Below are positions 53,133 through 63,439 of a DNA stretch of 64,000 nucleotides, piece after piece. Positions within the stretch are counted from its first letter, which is position 1, and each line of letters begins with the position of its first letter. The position numbers were made by a program, and so were the translations under genes. Location: assembly GCF_018678075.1 (NCBI RefSeq), contig NZ_JAHHIR010000030.1, forward strand, positions 1 through 64,000, read 5' to 3'. The notes under the pieces are model-generated. The model ran no database searches. It worked only from the letters and a program-made list of their open reading frames with translations, and had not been told where the DNA came from. This stretch comes from Epibacterium ulvae (lineage in GTDB: Bacteria > Pseudomonadota > Alphaproteobacteria > Rhodobacterales > Rhodobacteraceae).

Positions 53133-53866
53133 GCGATGCGGTGCCTGTGGCTGAACCAGCCTTTTACGATGTCATTGATGCAACATGGCCTGCGGCGCGG
53201 GTCGAACGTTTGGGGGCTGTTACCCTGCGCGAGGGCAGGGGCGGCGGCAGCCGGGTATCCGCTGCAACCGTCGATGGTGAGTTCGAACCTGCGGATCTGG
53301 AAAACGCCATTTCAGCCATGCGGGACATGGGCCAAACCCCGTTGTTTATGATCCGGGACGGCGATGACGCCTTGGATCACTGGCTGGCTGAACAGGATTT
53401 CAAAGTTAAGGACCCGGTTTTTATTCGCACCGGCCGCACGGCGGATCTGGCCGAAGCGGTGCTTCCACGTGTGACGACCTTTACCGTTTGGCCGCCTCTG
53501 GCCATTCAAAAGGACATCTGGACCGAAGGCGGCATCAACGCACCGCGTCTTGCGATCATGAAACGGGTTGTCGCGCCGAAAACATCGATCTTTGGCCGGG
53601 TGGATGACCAACCTGCGGCCTCGGCCTTTGTTGCGACCCACGGTGAATACGCCATGCTGCACGCGTTAGAAGTGCAGTTTGAGCATCGCCGCAAGGGGTT
53701 GGCCAAATGGATGATGTATCAATCCGCCCAATGGGCGCTGCGCAACAAAGCGCATAAACTCGCGGTGCTGGTGACCCAATCCAATCTGGGGGCAAATGCG
53801 CTTTATGATCAGCTGGGTCTGAACATCGTCGGCGGCTATCACTACCGAGAACTCAGAAGCGCGTGA
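53129..53866 (+). CDS. GNAT family N-acetyltransferase
   Basis: A 245-residue protein whose C-terminal half has the acetyl-CoA fold: EYAMLHALEVQFEHRRKGLAKWMM near residue 173 (the loop HRRKGLA binds CoA) and VTQSNLGANALYDQLGL near 215. The N-terminal half has a second, weaker domain. It acetylates an unknown amine. It is coupled to the cinA-like gene and 9 bases before the OmpA-family gene. Confidence 0.85.
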   Translation: MSDAVPVAEPAFYDVIDATWPAARVERLGAVTLREGRGGGSRVSAATVDGEFEPADLENAISAMRDMGQTPLFMIRDGDDALDHWLAEQDFKVKDPVFIRTGRTADLAEAVLPRVTTFTVWPPLAIQKDIWTEGGINAPRLAIMKRVVAPKTSIFGRVDDQPAASAFVATHGEYAMLHALEVQFEHRRKGLAKWMMYQSAQWALRNKAHKLAVLVTQSNLGANALYDQLGLNIVGGYHYRELRSA

Positions 53867-53875
53867 TGATCTGAC

Positions 53876-54838
53876 ATGCTGCGAATACCAAATCGTCGAA
53901 CGGCGTTAACCGGCATGATCGCCTTGTGCGCCGCGCTGTCGGCCCATGCCGGCGAACTGGAATTGCCGCTGGGCGCAAACGCCTTGGCCAATCGCGACAT
54001 GCCCTTTGCGCGCTACGATATTCCCGTTGGGCCATGGCGTGATGGGGCCGTGGCCATGGAGTTGGCCGAGGGGCGCGTGCTGCGGCGAACCTGGCGGATC
54101 AACGGCGGCCAGACCACCTTGCAGGTGTTTGACCCTTTAAGATCCCAGATCGAGACGCAGGGGTATGAGGTTCTGTTTCAATGTCACGACGTGGAATGCG
54201 GCGGCTTTGATTTCCGCTTTGCCGTGGATGTGGTGCCCGCGCCCGATATGGCGGTTGATTTCGGGGACTACCTGTTTCTTTCGGCGAAATCCGCTGCGGG
54301 GGATTTTATAACGCTTCTGGTGTCGCGGTTTGGGCGCGCGAATTTCGTGCAGCTTGTCGAGATCGGCACGGGTGATGCAAATGTGATTGTCACCCCAACT
54401 GTCGCGCCGCAAGCTGAGGTCAGCCAACCGACACGGCCCCAGACGCAAGCGGACACCGACCAGGACCTGACCAGCCGTCTGATCAGTGCGGGCCATGCGG
54501 TTTTGGCTGGGTTAGAGTTCCAATCCGGCTCAACCACCTTGGCCCAAGAGCGATATGAAAGCCTGGACGCGCTGGCGACTTTTATGGAGGCACAGCCCGA
54601 GCAGCGGATCCTATTGGTGGGTCACACGGATACCGTCGGCAATCTCGCGCCCAATACCGCGCTGTCTCGTGCACGGTCCGAAGCGGTGATGCGCCAGTTG
54701 CAACAAGTCTATGGTGTGGATCGCAACCGGATGGAGGCCGCAGGCGCCGGGTATATGGCACCGCTGACCACAAACCAAGACGCGGCCGGTCGAGAGATCA
54801 ACCGCCGCGTCGAAGTGGTCTTGTTACCGCCCAAATGA
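53876..54838 (+). CDS. OmpA-family protein with N-terminal DUF4892-like domain
   Basis: A 320-residue exported protein with a signal peptide ending near AHAG. Residues 25-170 resemble DUF4892 (QIETQGYEVLFQCHDVECGG, with two cysteines). Residues 205-320 form the OmpA C-terminal peptidoglycan-binding domain: LVGHTDTVGN near 244, NTALSRARSEAVM near 256 and NRRVEVVLLPPK at the end. It likely tethers the outer membrane or a surface complex to the cell wall. Confidence 0.92.
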   Translation: MLRIPNRRTALTGMIALCAALSAHAGELELPLGANALANRDMPFARYDIPVGPWRDGAVAMELAEGRVLRRTWRINGGQTTLQVFDPLRSQIETQGYEVLFQCHDVECGGFDFRFAVDVVPAPDMAVDFGDYLFLSAKSAAGDFITLLVSRFGRANFVQLVEIGTGDANVIVTPTVAPQAEVSQPTRPQTQADTDQDLTSRLISAGHAVLAGLEFQSGSTTLAQERYESLDALATFMEAQPEQRILLVGHTDTVGNLAPNTALSRARSEAVMRQLQQVYGVDRNRMEAAGAGYMAPLTTNQDAAGREINRRVEVVLLPPK

Positions 54839-54849
54839 GGGAAGACGGT

Positions 54850-55755
54850 TTACCAGACCGAGGGATCTTTGTGTGCGTAGGCTTGCGCTAGGAAATCGAT
54901 AAAGGCACGGACCTTGGGCTGGGTGAATTTACCCGGCGGGTAGACCGCATAGATGCCTTGGATTTCCACCGGCAGGCCAGGCATGACGTCTTCGACCAAA
55001 CCTTCTGACATCGCATCCGCATACAGGTAGCTGGGCAGATACGCGATCCCAAGGCCCGAGATCGCAGCCGTCAGCAGCGATTGCCCGTCGTTTACTGACA
55101 ACCAGCCGCTGGTGCGCACCTGGCGTTTTTCGCCGGACGGAGCGGTCAGACGCCAGACACTGCCGCTGGATTGGTTCGAATAATGCAACAACTTGTGATG
55201 GTTCAGATCGTCTATCTTTTGCGGACGGCCGAATTCTTCGAGATAGGCGGGTGACGCGATCATCCGTTTGGTTGTGTCCGCCAGCTTGCGGGCCCGCAGG
55301 GAGCTGTCTTCCAGCTCACCAATACGCACAGCCATGTCAAACCCTTCGGAGATCAGTTCAACATAACGGTTGTTCAGCACCATATTGACGGTGATATCCG
55401 GGAAGTCACGCAGGAAGTCCGACAGCACAGGGGACAGGTGGTTGACGCCGAAATCAGTCGCGACCGAAATCCGTAATAGGCCGGAAGGTGCGGATTGCAT
55501 CGATGTCACCAACGCATCCGCTTCACCGGCATCATTTAACACACGCCGCGCGCGGTCATAATAGGCCAGACCAATTTCAGTGGGCGAAACCCGGCGGGTT
55601 GTGCGGTTCAAAAGCCGTGCACCAAGCCGCGCTTCGAGGCTGGAGACATGTTTGGAGACCGCAGATTTCGAGATGCCCATCTTCTTGGCTGCATCCGTAA
55701 AACCGCCTTGGTCTACAACATTGGCAAAGGCTTCCATTTCGGTCAGCCGATCCAT
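54850..55755 (-). CDS. LysR-family transcriptional regulator
   Basis: A 301-residue regulator with an N-terminal winged HTH (residues 1-60; AFANVVDQGGFTDAAKKMG and ISKSAVSKHVSSLEARLGAR) and a periplasmic-binding-type sensor domain from about 90 to 301. The effector is not known. GGAGA precedes ATG 55755. It lies upstream of, and in the same orientation as, no obvious target; fadH ends on the same strand 242 bases to the right. Confidence 0.92.
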   Translation of the reverse strand: MDRLTEMEAFANVVDQGGFTDAAKKMGISKSAVSKHVSSLEARLGARLLNRTTRRVSPTEIGLAYYDRARRVLNDAGEADALVTSMQSAPSGLLRISVATDFGVNHLSPVLSDFLRDFPDITVNMVLNNRYVELISEGFDMAVRIGELEDSSLRARKLADTTKRMIASPAYLEEFGRPQKIDDLNHHKLLHYSNQSSGSVWRLTAPSGEKRQVRTSGWLSVNDGQSLLTAAISGLGIAYLPSYLYADAMSEGLVEDVMPGLPVEIQGIYAVYPPGKFTQPKVRAFIDFLAQAYAHKDPSVW

Positions 55756-55997
55756 ATTTCCGTCTCCTAAATCATTCCTGTGCTGTGCTCAGTCTTGCAA
55801 GAAGATTGAGGCAGCTTCGCGGCGGGCGTGGGATAATTCAAGGGTTTTCGGGAAATCGTTTTCACTCTGGAAACAGGGAAACAATCGCGACTTCAACTGG
55901 TTAAGGGTGTTGCGCTTGATTGCTCCTCAATTCCCGATGACAGCTGAATACCTTTGTTTGTTGCGAGATTTGTAAGCGAACTGAGCAATTTTGCCAG

Positions 55998-58055
<2,058 letters not shown>

Positions 58056-58166
58056 TCACACTATTCGCAGCCCCCAAGCGCTTGTCATGATCCAACGCCG
58101 CGTCACCCTCTTGCGTGTCGTCGCGGCACCGGCTCTAACTGCACTAGAAATGTGAGGGCTTTGACT

Positions 58167-58649
58167 ATGACACCTGAAGAAATCGAACAGCTGCCCTATC
58201 GGCCGAATGTGGGCGTGATGCTGATCAATGCCGCCGGTGCGGTATTTGTGGGCCAACGTATGGATCGGCATAAGGATGCCTGGCAGATGCCGCAAGGCGG
58301 GATTGACGCAGGTGAATGTCCAAAAACGGCAGCACTGCGTGAATTGGAAGAAGAAACCGGTGTTCTACCGGAACTTGTTGAAATCATCGCTGAAAGCGAC
58401 GGTTGGTTGCCTTATGATCTGCCACATGACGTGGTGCCGCAGTTCTGGGGGGGCAAGTATCGCGGTCAGGAGCAGAAATGGTATCTGATGCGCTTTCTTG
58501 GGCAGGACACACAAGTGAACATCGCGACCGAACACCCGGAATTTGGCGCCTGGAAGTGGCTGCCGGTCGATCAGTTGGTGGACAATATTGTGCCCTTCAA
58601 ACGCGAAGTCTATGAACGCGTCTTGGCCGAGTTTAAGGCGCATCTGTGA
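58167..58649 (+). CDS. rppH: RNA pyrophosphohydrolase (Nudix)
   Basis: A 160-residue Nudix hydrolase that removes pyrophosphate from 5'-triphosphate RNA ends and starts RNA decay. It begins with [19 protein letters not shown] and carries the Nudix box near residues 44-66 ([17 protein letters not shown], then EEETGV), plus the RppH-type WLPYDLP and [17 protein letters not shown] segments. ATG 58167 has GAGGG 9 bases upstream. It overlaps the next gene by one base. Confidence 0.95.
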   Translation: MTPEEIEQLPYRPNVGVMLINAAGAVFVGQRMDRHKDAWQMPQGGIDAGECPKTAALRELEEETGVLPELVEIIAESDGWLPYDLPHDVVPQFWGGKYRGQEQKWYLMRFLGQDTQVNIATEHPEFGAWKWLPVDQLVDNIVPFKREVYERVLAEFKAHL

Positions 58650-59167
58650 TGGCGGGCCGGATTTTGCGCACACTGGCGGGGCTGGGCGTTGTTCTGACCT
58701 TCGCCGCCTCTAGCGCGCATGCGCTCAGCTGCGTGCCATCTGGGATCACCGACAGTTACCTGCATGCGGCAGCGTCGGATGCGGAGTTCAATGTTCTAAA
58801 AGGACGCCTGACCTTCAATCAACGCAAGCTGGATCGCCGGTTGGAAACTATTGTGCGCAGCAATAGCGGTGGAACGGTTGAGATCACGGCGCAGCTGCAA
58901 GGCGCCGCGCTTGGGGCGGTTGGGTTCACCATTCGGGCCAATGTTCAGGCGACGTTGCACTTGACCTGTCTGGGGCCTTGGTGTCCCCGCGCGACAACGG
59001 ATCGTGACGTGATCTTATTTGCTGAAAAAGTGGATGGTGGATTGCGTGTCCGCCTTGATGCCTGTTCAGGCGACCTACACGCGTTAACGCCCGAAAGTGA
59101 ACAAGACGTCCTGACCTGCCACCAGGGCGGCGTTTGCATTCCACGGGCTGAGCAAGTCTTTCGATAA
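58649..59167 (+). CDS. Exported Cys-containing protein of unknown function
   Basis: A 172-residue protein with a signal peptide ending near SAHA. The mature part has six cysteines placed as pairs (LSCVPSG at the start, LTCLGPWCPR near 105, LTCHQGGVC near the end), which suggests disulfides in the periplasm. I do not recognise the family. It begins in the stop of rppH (TGATG) and ends in a terminator. Confidence 0.75.
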   Translation: MAGRILRTLAGLGVVLTFAASSAHALSCVPSGITDSYLHAAASDAEFNVLKGRLTFNQRKLDRRLETIVRSNSGGTVEITAQLQGAALGAVGFTIRANVQATLHLTCLGPWCPRATTDRDVILFAEKVDGGLRVRLDACSGDLHALTPESEQDVLTCHQGGVCIPRAEQVFR

Positions 59168-59184
59168 CCGTCCAGACAGAAAAA

Positions 59185-59209
59185 CCTCCCACATGACGGG
59201 AGGCTTTTT
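59185..59209 (+). terminator. Terminator after the exported Cys protein
   Basis: CCTCCC and GGGAGG pair around a 7-base loop, extended by A and T runs. Confidence 0.8.
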
Positions 59210-59231
59210 GCGTTGAGATACAGAATTTGGC

Positions 59232-60221
59232 TTAGAGCAAGCCAGCAGCCGTCAGCAGATCGCGGACATCCGATTGTGGACGTGGGCCGATGTGACGGAT
59301 GACTTCGCCGGCGCAGATGCAGCCGATGCGGGCACATGTTTCCAGATCGCGCCCGGTCGCCAGACCATAAAGGAAACCAGCCGCAAATTGATCGCCCGCA
59401 CCTGTGGCGTCGATCGGGGTGATTTTTTCGACCGGCACATCGATCTTGGTCCCGTCGCTCAGAACCGTTGCACCGTCGCCGGACCGGGTGCAGACCACCA
59501 AGGGGCAGATTGCAGCGGCTTTGGCCAGAGCCGCGTCCAGATCGTCGGTTTCAAACAGCGACTTGATCTCAGCCTCATTGCCGATGACATAGTCCAGATC
59601 ATGTTCGATCAGCGACAGGAAATCGGCGCGGTGACGTTCCACACAGAACGGATCTGAGATCGCGATGCCTGCTTTACCACCACCAGCTTTGGCGGCGCGT
59701 GCCGCCTCGCGGAAGGCGGATTTGCCTTTGTCTTTGTCAAACAGATAGCCTTCGAGGAAGACGATCTTGGCGCTTTCGGCAACACCGGCGGGCACGTCGT
59801 CTGAGCTGACCTCGGACGAGATACCAAGATAGGTGTTCATCGACCGTTCCCCATCGGGGGACACAAAGATCATCGAGCGTGAGGTGGGCAGTTCGCCACC
59901 GGCAACGGGCGGGTTCACAAAATCAACGCCATCGTCCTGCATGGCTTGGGCGTAGAATTTGCCCAATGCATCGTCATGCACGCGGCCGATGAACGCAGCC
60001 TCAAGCCCCAGCGCGCCGGCACCGGCAATTGTATTGGCAACCGAGCCACCCGGCGTTTGCACGCGGTCGTTCATCGCCGCATAGAGCACCTCGCCGCGAT
60101 CACGTTCGATCAGCTGCATGATGCCTTTTTCGATGCCCATATGCTCCAGAAAACTGTCGTCACATTGGCTGATAACGTCCACAACGGCGTTGCCGATGCC
60201 AACAAGTTGGTAGGTTTTCAT
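59232..60221 (-). CDS. Adenosine kinase (PfkB family)
   Basis: A 329-residue sugar-kinase-type protein that phosphorylates adenosine with ATP. It starts MKTYQLVGIGNAVVDVISQC and has GGSVANTIAGAGALG near residue 58 and the catalytic loop DATGAGDQFAAGFLYG near residue 278 with the active aspartate. Its start overlaps the nth stop by 4 bases (ATGA), so the two are coupled. Confidence 0.93.
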   Translation of the reverse strand: MKTYQLVGIGNAVVDVISQCDDSFLEHMGIEKGIMQLIERDRGEVLYAAMNDRVQTPGGSVANTIAGAGALGLEAAFIGRVHDDALGKFYAQAMQDDGVDFVNPPVAGGELPTSRSMIFVSPDGERSMNTYLGISSEVSSDDVPAGVAESAKIVFLEGYLFDKDKGKSAFREAARAAKAGGGKAGIAISDPFCVERHRADFLSLIEHDLDYVIGNEAEIKSLFETDDLDAALAKAAAICPLVVCTRSGDGATVLSDGTKIDVPVEKITPIDATGAGDQFAAGFLYGLATGRDLETCARIGCICAGEVIRHIGPRPQSDVRDLLTAAGLL

Positions 60222-60862
60222 AGGGTCTTGTCCTCGAATTGACAGAGATCACGGATTATACAGGTGCCGCACAAAGGTTTGCGGGCTTTGCAATGGTATC
60301 GCCCATGTAAGATTAACCAATGGTGTGCATGTAGTTGGAAATCGGCGGGGATGTGGTCCTCCACCGCGCGTTCCACCGCATCCACGTCCTTGCCCGGCGC
60401 AATGCCAGAGCGATTGCCGACCCGGAAGATATGCGTATCCACCGCCTGTGCAGGCTGGCGCCACCACATGTTAAGCACCACGTTGGCGGTTTTGCGACCA
60501 ACGCCGGGCAGGGACTGCAGCGCGGCTCGCGAATTGGGGACTTCGCCACCGTAGTCATCCACCAGCATCCGCGACAGTTTGATCACGTTCTTGGCCTTGT
60601 TGCGATAGAGGCCGATGGTTTTGATATGTTCGATCACGCCTTCTTCGCCAAGATCCAGCATCTTTTGCGGCGTGTCGGCGATTTTGAACAGCTCTTTGGT
60701 GGCTTTGTTCACGCCCGCATCCGTGGCCTGCGCAGACAGCGCGACAGCGACCACAAGGGTGTAGACATTCACGTGATCCAATTCACCTTTCGGTTCAGGC
60801 TCTGCGTCCTGGAACCGGGTGAAAATCTCGCGCAGGGTGTGATAATCAAGTTGCTTGGCCAT
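60218..60862 (-). CDS. nth: Endonuclease III
   Basis: A 214-residue DNA glycosylase/AP lyase that removes oxidised pyrimidines. It has the HhH region LPGVGRKTANVVL near residue 113 with the catalytic lysine, aspartate in VDTHIFRV near 138 and the [4Fe-4S] loop C-x6-C-x2-C-x5-C near residue 190. The frame is open upstream, but ATG 60862 is the family start. It is followed directly by the adenosine kinase gene. Confidence 0.96.
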   Translation of the reverse strand: MAKQLDYHTLREIFTRFQDAEPEPKGELDHVNVYTLVVAVALSAQATDAGVNKATKELFKIADTPQKMLDLGEEGVIEHIKTIGLYRNKAKNVIKLSRMLVDDYGGEVPNSRAALQSLPGVGRKTANVVLNMWWRQPAQAVDTHIFRVGNRSGIAPGKDVDAVERAVEDHIPADFQLHAHHWLILHGRYHCKARKPLCGTCIIRDLCQFEDKTL

Positions 60863-61009
60863 TGCGGCCTTTAATGGCCTGTTGGATGGTCTGAGGCAAC
60901 GGCAAAGAGGGGGTTTGCGCCTCTTTGCGCGCGCCTGTGTTCTTATCGCAGGTTTCGGGTCGCGTTGAGCCCGGGACTGGGTAAGACTTAGGCATGAAGG
61001 AGAGCGGCG

Positions 61010-61882
61010 ATGGATATGACAAGCGGACAGATGCAGGATGTTTCCGAGCCCGAGCAGGCCTATCATTATGGTGTGATCCGCCGCGCGATGGAAGCCATTG
61101 ATCAATGCGATGACAGCCTGCTGCTCGAAAACCTGGCGTCTCAAATGGGGATGAGCCCCTCGCATTTCCAACGGGTATTCTCCAGCTGGGTTGGCGTGTC
61201 GCCGAAGCGTTATCAGCAATATCTGCGGCTCGGGCACGCCAAATCGCTGCTAAAGGACCGGTTCACCACGCTGGAGACGGCGCATGCGGTGGGTCTGACC
61301 GGGTCGGGGCGGCTGCATGATCTGTTTCTGCGGTGGGAGGCGATGAGCCCCGGTGATTACGCTCGTCGTGGTTCGGGATTGCAGATCTATTGGGGATGGT
61401 TCGACAGCCCCTTTGGGCTGACGCTGGCAATGGGAACGGATCGGGGATTGTGCGGTCTGGCCTTTGCGGCGGAAACCGGGGCAGAGCCTGCAATGGCGGA
61501 TATGCGGGCGCGTTGGCCCAAGGCTGAGTTCATCGAAGACCCGATGCAATTGCGCCCCTGGGTCGACGGCGCATTTGCGCAAAATGGCGAAACACAGCTT
61601 TACCTGATTGGCGCGCCCTTGCAGATCAAGGTTTGGGAAGCCTTGCTGCGTATCCCGTCGGGCCATGTCACCACATACTCAGAACTTGCCATCGCGGCAG
61701 GCGCGCCAAAGGCCGTGCGCGCGGTTGGAACGGCCGTAGGGCGCAACCCGATCAGCTGGCTCATTCCCTGCCACCGCGCCTTGCGCAAATCCGGTGCCTT
61801 GGGCGGGTATCATTGGGGATTACCGGTCAAGCGCGCGATGCTGGCCTATGAGGCCGCCAGAACGGAAGAGACCACGACTTAA
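61010..61882 (+). CDS. AraC-type HTH plus methylated-DNA-cysteine methyltransferase (Ada-like)
   Basis: A 290-residue fusion. Residues 20-115 are an AraC/XylS double helix-turn-helix (MGMSPSHFQRVFSSWVGVSP, AHAVGLTGSGRLHDLF). Residues 195-290 are the MGMT domain with the acceptor cysteine in SWLIPCHRALRKSG and the HTH RIPSGHVTTYSELA. The N-terminal zinc/methyl-phosphotriester domain with Cys38 of full Ada is missing. It would repair O6-alkylguanine; how it senses damage without the missing domain is unclear. AAGGAGA precedes the ATG. Confidence 0.92.
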   Translation: MDMTSGQMQDVSEPEQAYHYGVIRRAMEAIDQCDDSLLLENLASQMGMSPSHFQRVFSSWVGVSPKRYQQYLRLGHAKSLLKDRFTTLETAHAVGLTGSGRLHDLFLRWEAMSPGDYARRGSGLQIYWGWFDSPFGLTLAMGTDRGLCGLAFAAETGAEPAMADMRARWPKAEFIEDPMQLRPWVDGAFAQNGETQLYLIGAPLQIKVWEALLRIPSGHVTTYSELAIAAGAPKAVRAVGTAVGRNPISWLIPCHRALRKSGALGGYHWGLPVKRAMLAYEAARTEETTT

Positions 61883-61985
61883 GGGCCAAAAGGGTCTGAT
61901 ATGGCGGAAAATCGCCGAGAATTTCCCCCGTTCTCTTGAGCCTTTGCTGTGCCGGCATGATATAAAGCCGGAAACAATAATTGTG

Positions 61986-62006
61986 GCGCCCCGGGGATTG
62001 GGGCGC
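61986..62006 (+). promoter_or_regulatory. Hairpin in the leader of the OmpA lipoprotein gene
   Basis: GCGCCCC and GGGGCGC pair around a 7-base loop, 23 bases before the OmpA-lipoprotein start. No T-run follows, so it is not a clear terminator for the Ada-like gene; it may stabilise the mRNA. Confidence 0.4.
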
Positions 62007-62028
62007 TCAGAGCAGCAAAGGACGTAAC

Positions 62029-62694
62029 ATGAACCGCTCGAAATTGATTGTCACCTTGAGCCTTGTGGGTGTGGTGGGGCTGTCCGCCTGCACCGATCCG
62101 GTGACTTTCCAGAATGAGAATGGCGAAGCGAACAAGACTCAACGTGGGGCCATTATCGGCGGTCTGGTCGCCGCAACCGTTGGCGGGCTGGCCGCGAATG
62201 ACAACAAGCTGGAAACGGCAGTTCTGTCCGGTGCTGCAGGTGCTTTGGTTGGTGGTGTCATTGGTCATGAGCTGGACAAGCAGGAAGCCGAACTGCGCCA
62301 GACCCTGTCCAACGACATCTCGATCGTGAACACTGGCGATCGTTTGATCGTGTCGCTGCCCAATGATCTGACCTTTGCAACCGACAGCGCGCAGGTCTCA
62401 ACGGCTGTGCGCGGTGACTTGTTGAAGGTTGCCGATAGCCTCGTGCGCTATCCCAACAGCTCGGTCCAGGTGATCGGTCATACCGACAGCGACGGTGAAG
62501 CATATTATAACCAAGGCCTGTCAGAGCGCCGCGCCAATGCGGTTGCCGATCTAATCCAGGCTGGCGGCGTGCCCTATAACCGGATCATCACCGTTGGTCG
62601 CGGCGAAGAACAGCCTGTGGCCAGCAACCTGACCCCAGATGGCAAACAGCGTAACCGCCGGGTTGAGATTGTGGTGATCCCAAACGCGACCTAA
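62029..62694 (+). CDS. OmpA-family lipoprotein with glycine-zipper domain
   Basis: A 221-residue lipoprotein with a lipobox GLSAC near residue 21. Residues 38-85 form a glycine-zipper pair (GAIIGGLVAATVGGLAA, GAAGALVGGVIGHELD) that inserts in or packs at the outer membrane. Residues 105-221 are the OmpA peptidoglycan-binding domain (GHTDSDGEAYYNQGLSERRA, with NRRVEIVVIP at the end). It is a Pal-like outer-membrane/cell-wall anchor. Confidence 0.93.
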   Translation: MNRSKLIVTLSLVGVVGLSACTDPVTFQNENGEANKTQRGAIIGGLVAATVGGLAANDNKLETAVLSGAAGALVGGVIGHELDKQEAELRQTLSNDISIVNTGDRLIVSLPNDLTFATDSAQVSTAVRGDLLKVADSLVRYPNSSVQVIGHTDSDGEAYYNQGLSERRANAVADLIQAGGVPYNRIITVGRGEEQPVASNLTPDGKQRNRRVEIVVIPNAT

Positions 62695-62724
62695 TCGCGT
62701 CATCTACCTAGAGCGTTTGACATG

Positions 62725-62753
62725 GGCCGCCTGCATATGCCGGGCGGCCTTTT
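62725..62753 (+). terminator. Terminator of the OmpA lipoprotein gene
   Basis: GGCCGCC and GGCGGCC pair around an 11-base loop and run into four T. Confidence 0.8.
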
Positions 62754-62854
62754 GCGGTTCGACAGTGCACACTCGCTGCGCGTGTTAGTGCCTTACGTGC
62801 GAAAATTTCGGTGCTATGTTCATCGTAACAGTGACCCAATGAGTGAGTGTAACG

Positions 62855-63397
62855 ATGACACAACCGACATTGCTTTTGATTTCCGGCGCTTTGCGCAAAA
62901 CCTCTACCAACACCGCATTGCTACGGGAGGCCGCGCGCCTTTTTGGAACGGCCAATGTGGTCGAGGCCGATCTGAACCTGCCACTGTATGATGGCGATCT
63001 GGAGACGGCTGATGGCATTCCTGCCGCGGTTCAGGCCCTCGCAGATCACATCGCCGCCGCTGATGCCGTGGTCGTGTCGACCCCTGAATACAACAAAGCA
63101 CCCTCTGGCGTGCTGAAAAACGCGCTCGACTGGGTCAGTCGTACCGAAGGAGCGCCCTGGGCCGACAAACCGGTGGCTGTGTTGTCGGCTGCTGCGGGAC
63201 GTGCGGGTGGTGAACTGGCTCAGTCAATCCTGCGTGGTTTTCTGCAACCGTTTGCGCCCCGCCTGATCACGGGCCCCGCGTTGCATCTGGCGGCCTCCTA
63301 CGAAGCGTTTGATGAGGCCGGGCAGTTAAAAAGCGAACGTTACGCGGCCACTCTGAGCGAACTGATGGCCAAACTGCGCGCTGAGGCAACGGCGTAG
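62855..63397 (+). CDS. NADPH-dependent FMN reductase family protein
   Basis: A 180-residue flavodoxin-fold oxidoreductase. The FMN phosphate loop is ISGALRKTSTNTALL near residue 10, and STPEYNKAPSGVLKNALDW near 75 is the strongly conserved family segment. It reduces FMN, quinones, chromate or azo compounds with NADPH. ATG 62855 is chosen; an upstream GTG four codons earlier is possible. Confidence 0.92.
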   Translation: MTQPTLLLISGALRKTSTNTALLREAARLFGTANVVEADLNLPLYDGDLETADGIPAAVQALADHIAAADAVVVSTPEYNKAPSGVLKNALDWVSRTEGAPWADKPVAVLSAAAGRAGGELAQSILRGFLQPFAPRLITGPALHLAASYEAFDEAGQLKSERYAATLSELMAKLRAEATA

Positions 63398-63439
63398 ACC
63401 CCACCAAAACCCGCCAAAGCGCGGGCGTTGCTGCAGATG

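Noticed and set aside
61986-62006. Terminator of the Ada-like gene
   Set aside because: The hairpin lies over 100 bases after the stop and has no T-run; kept only as a leader hairpin.
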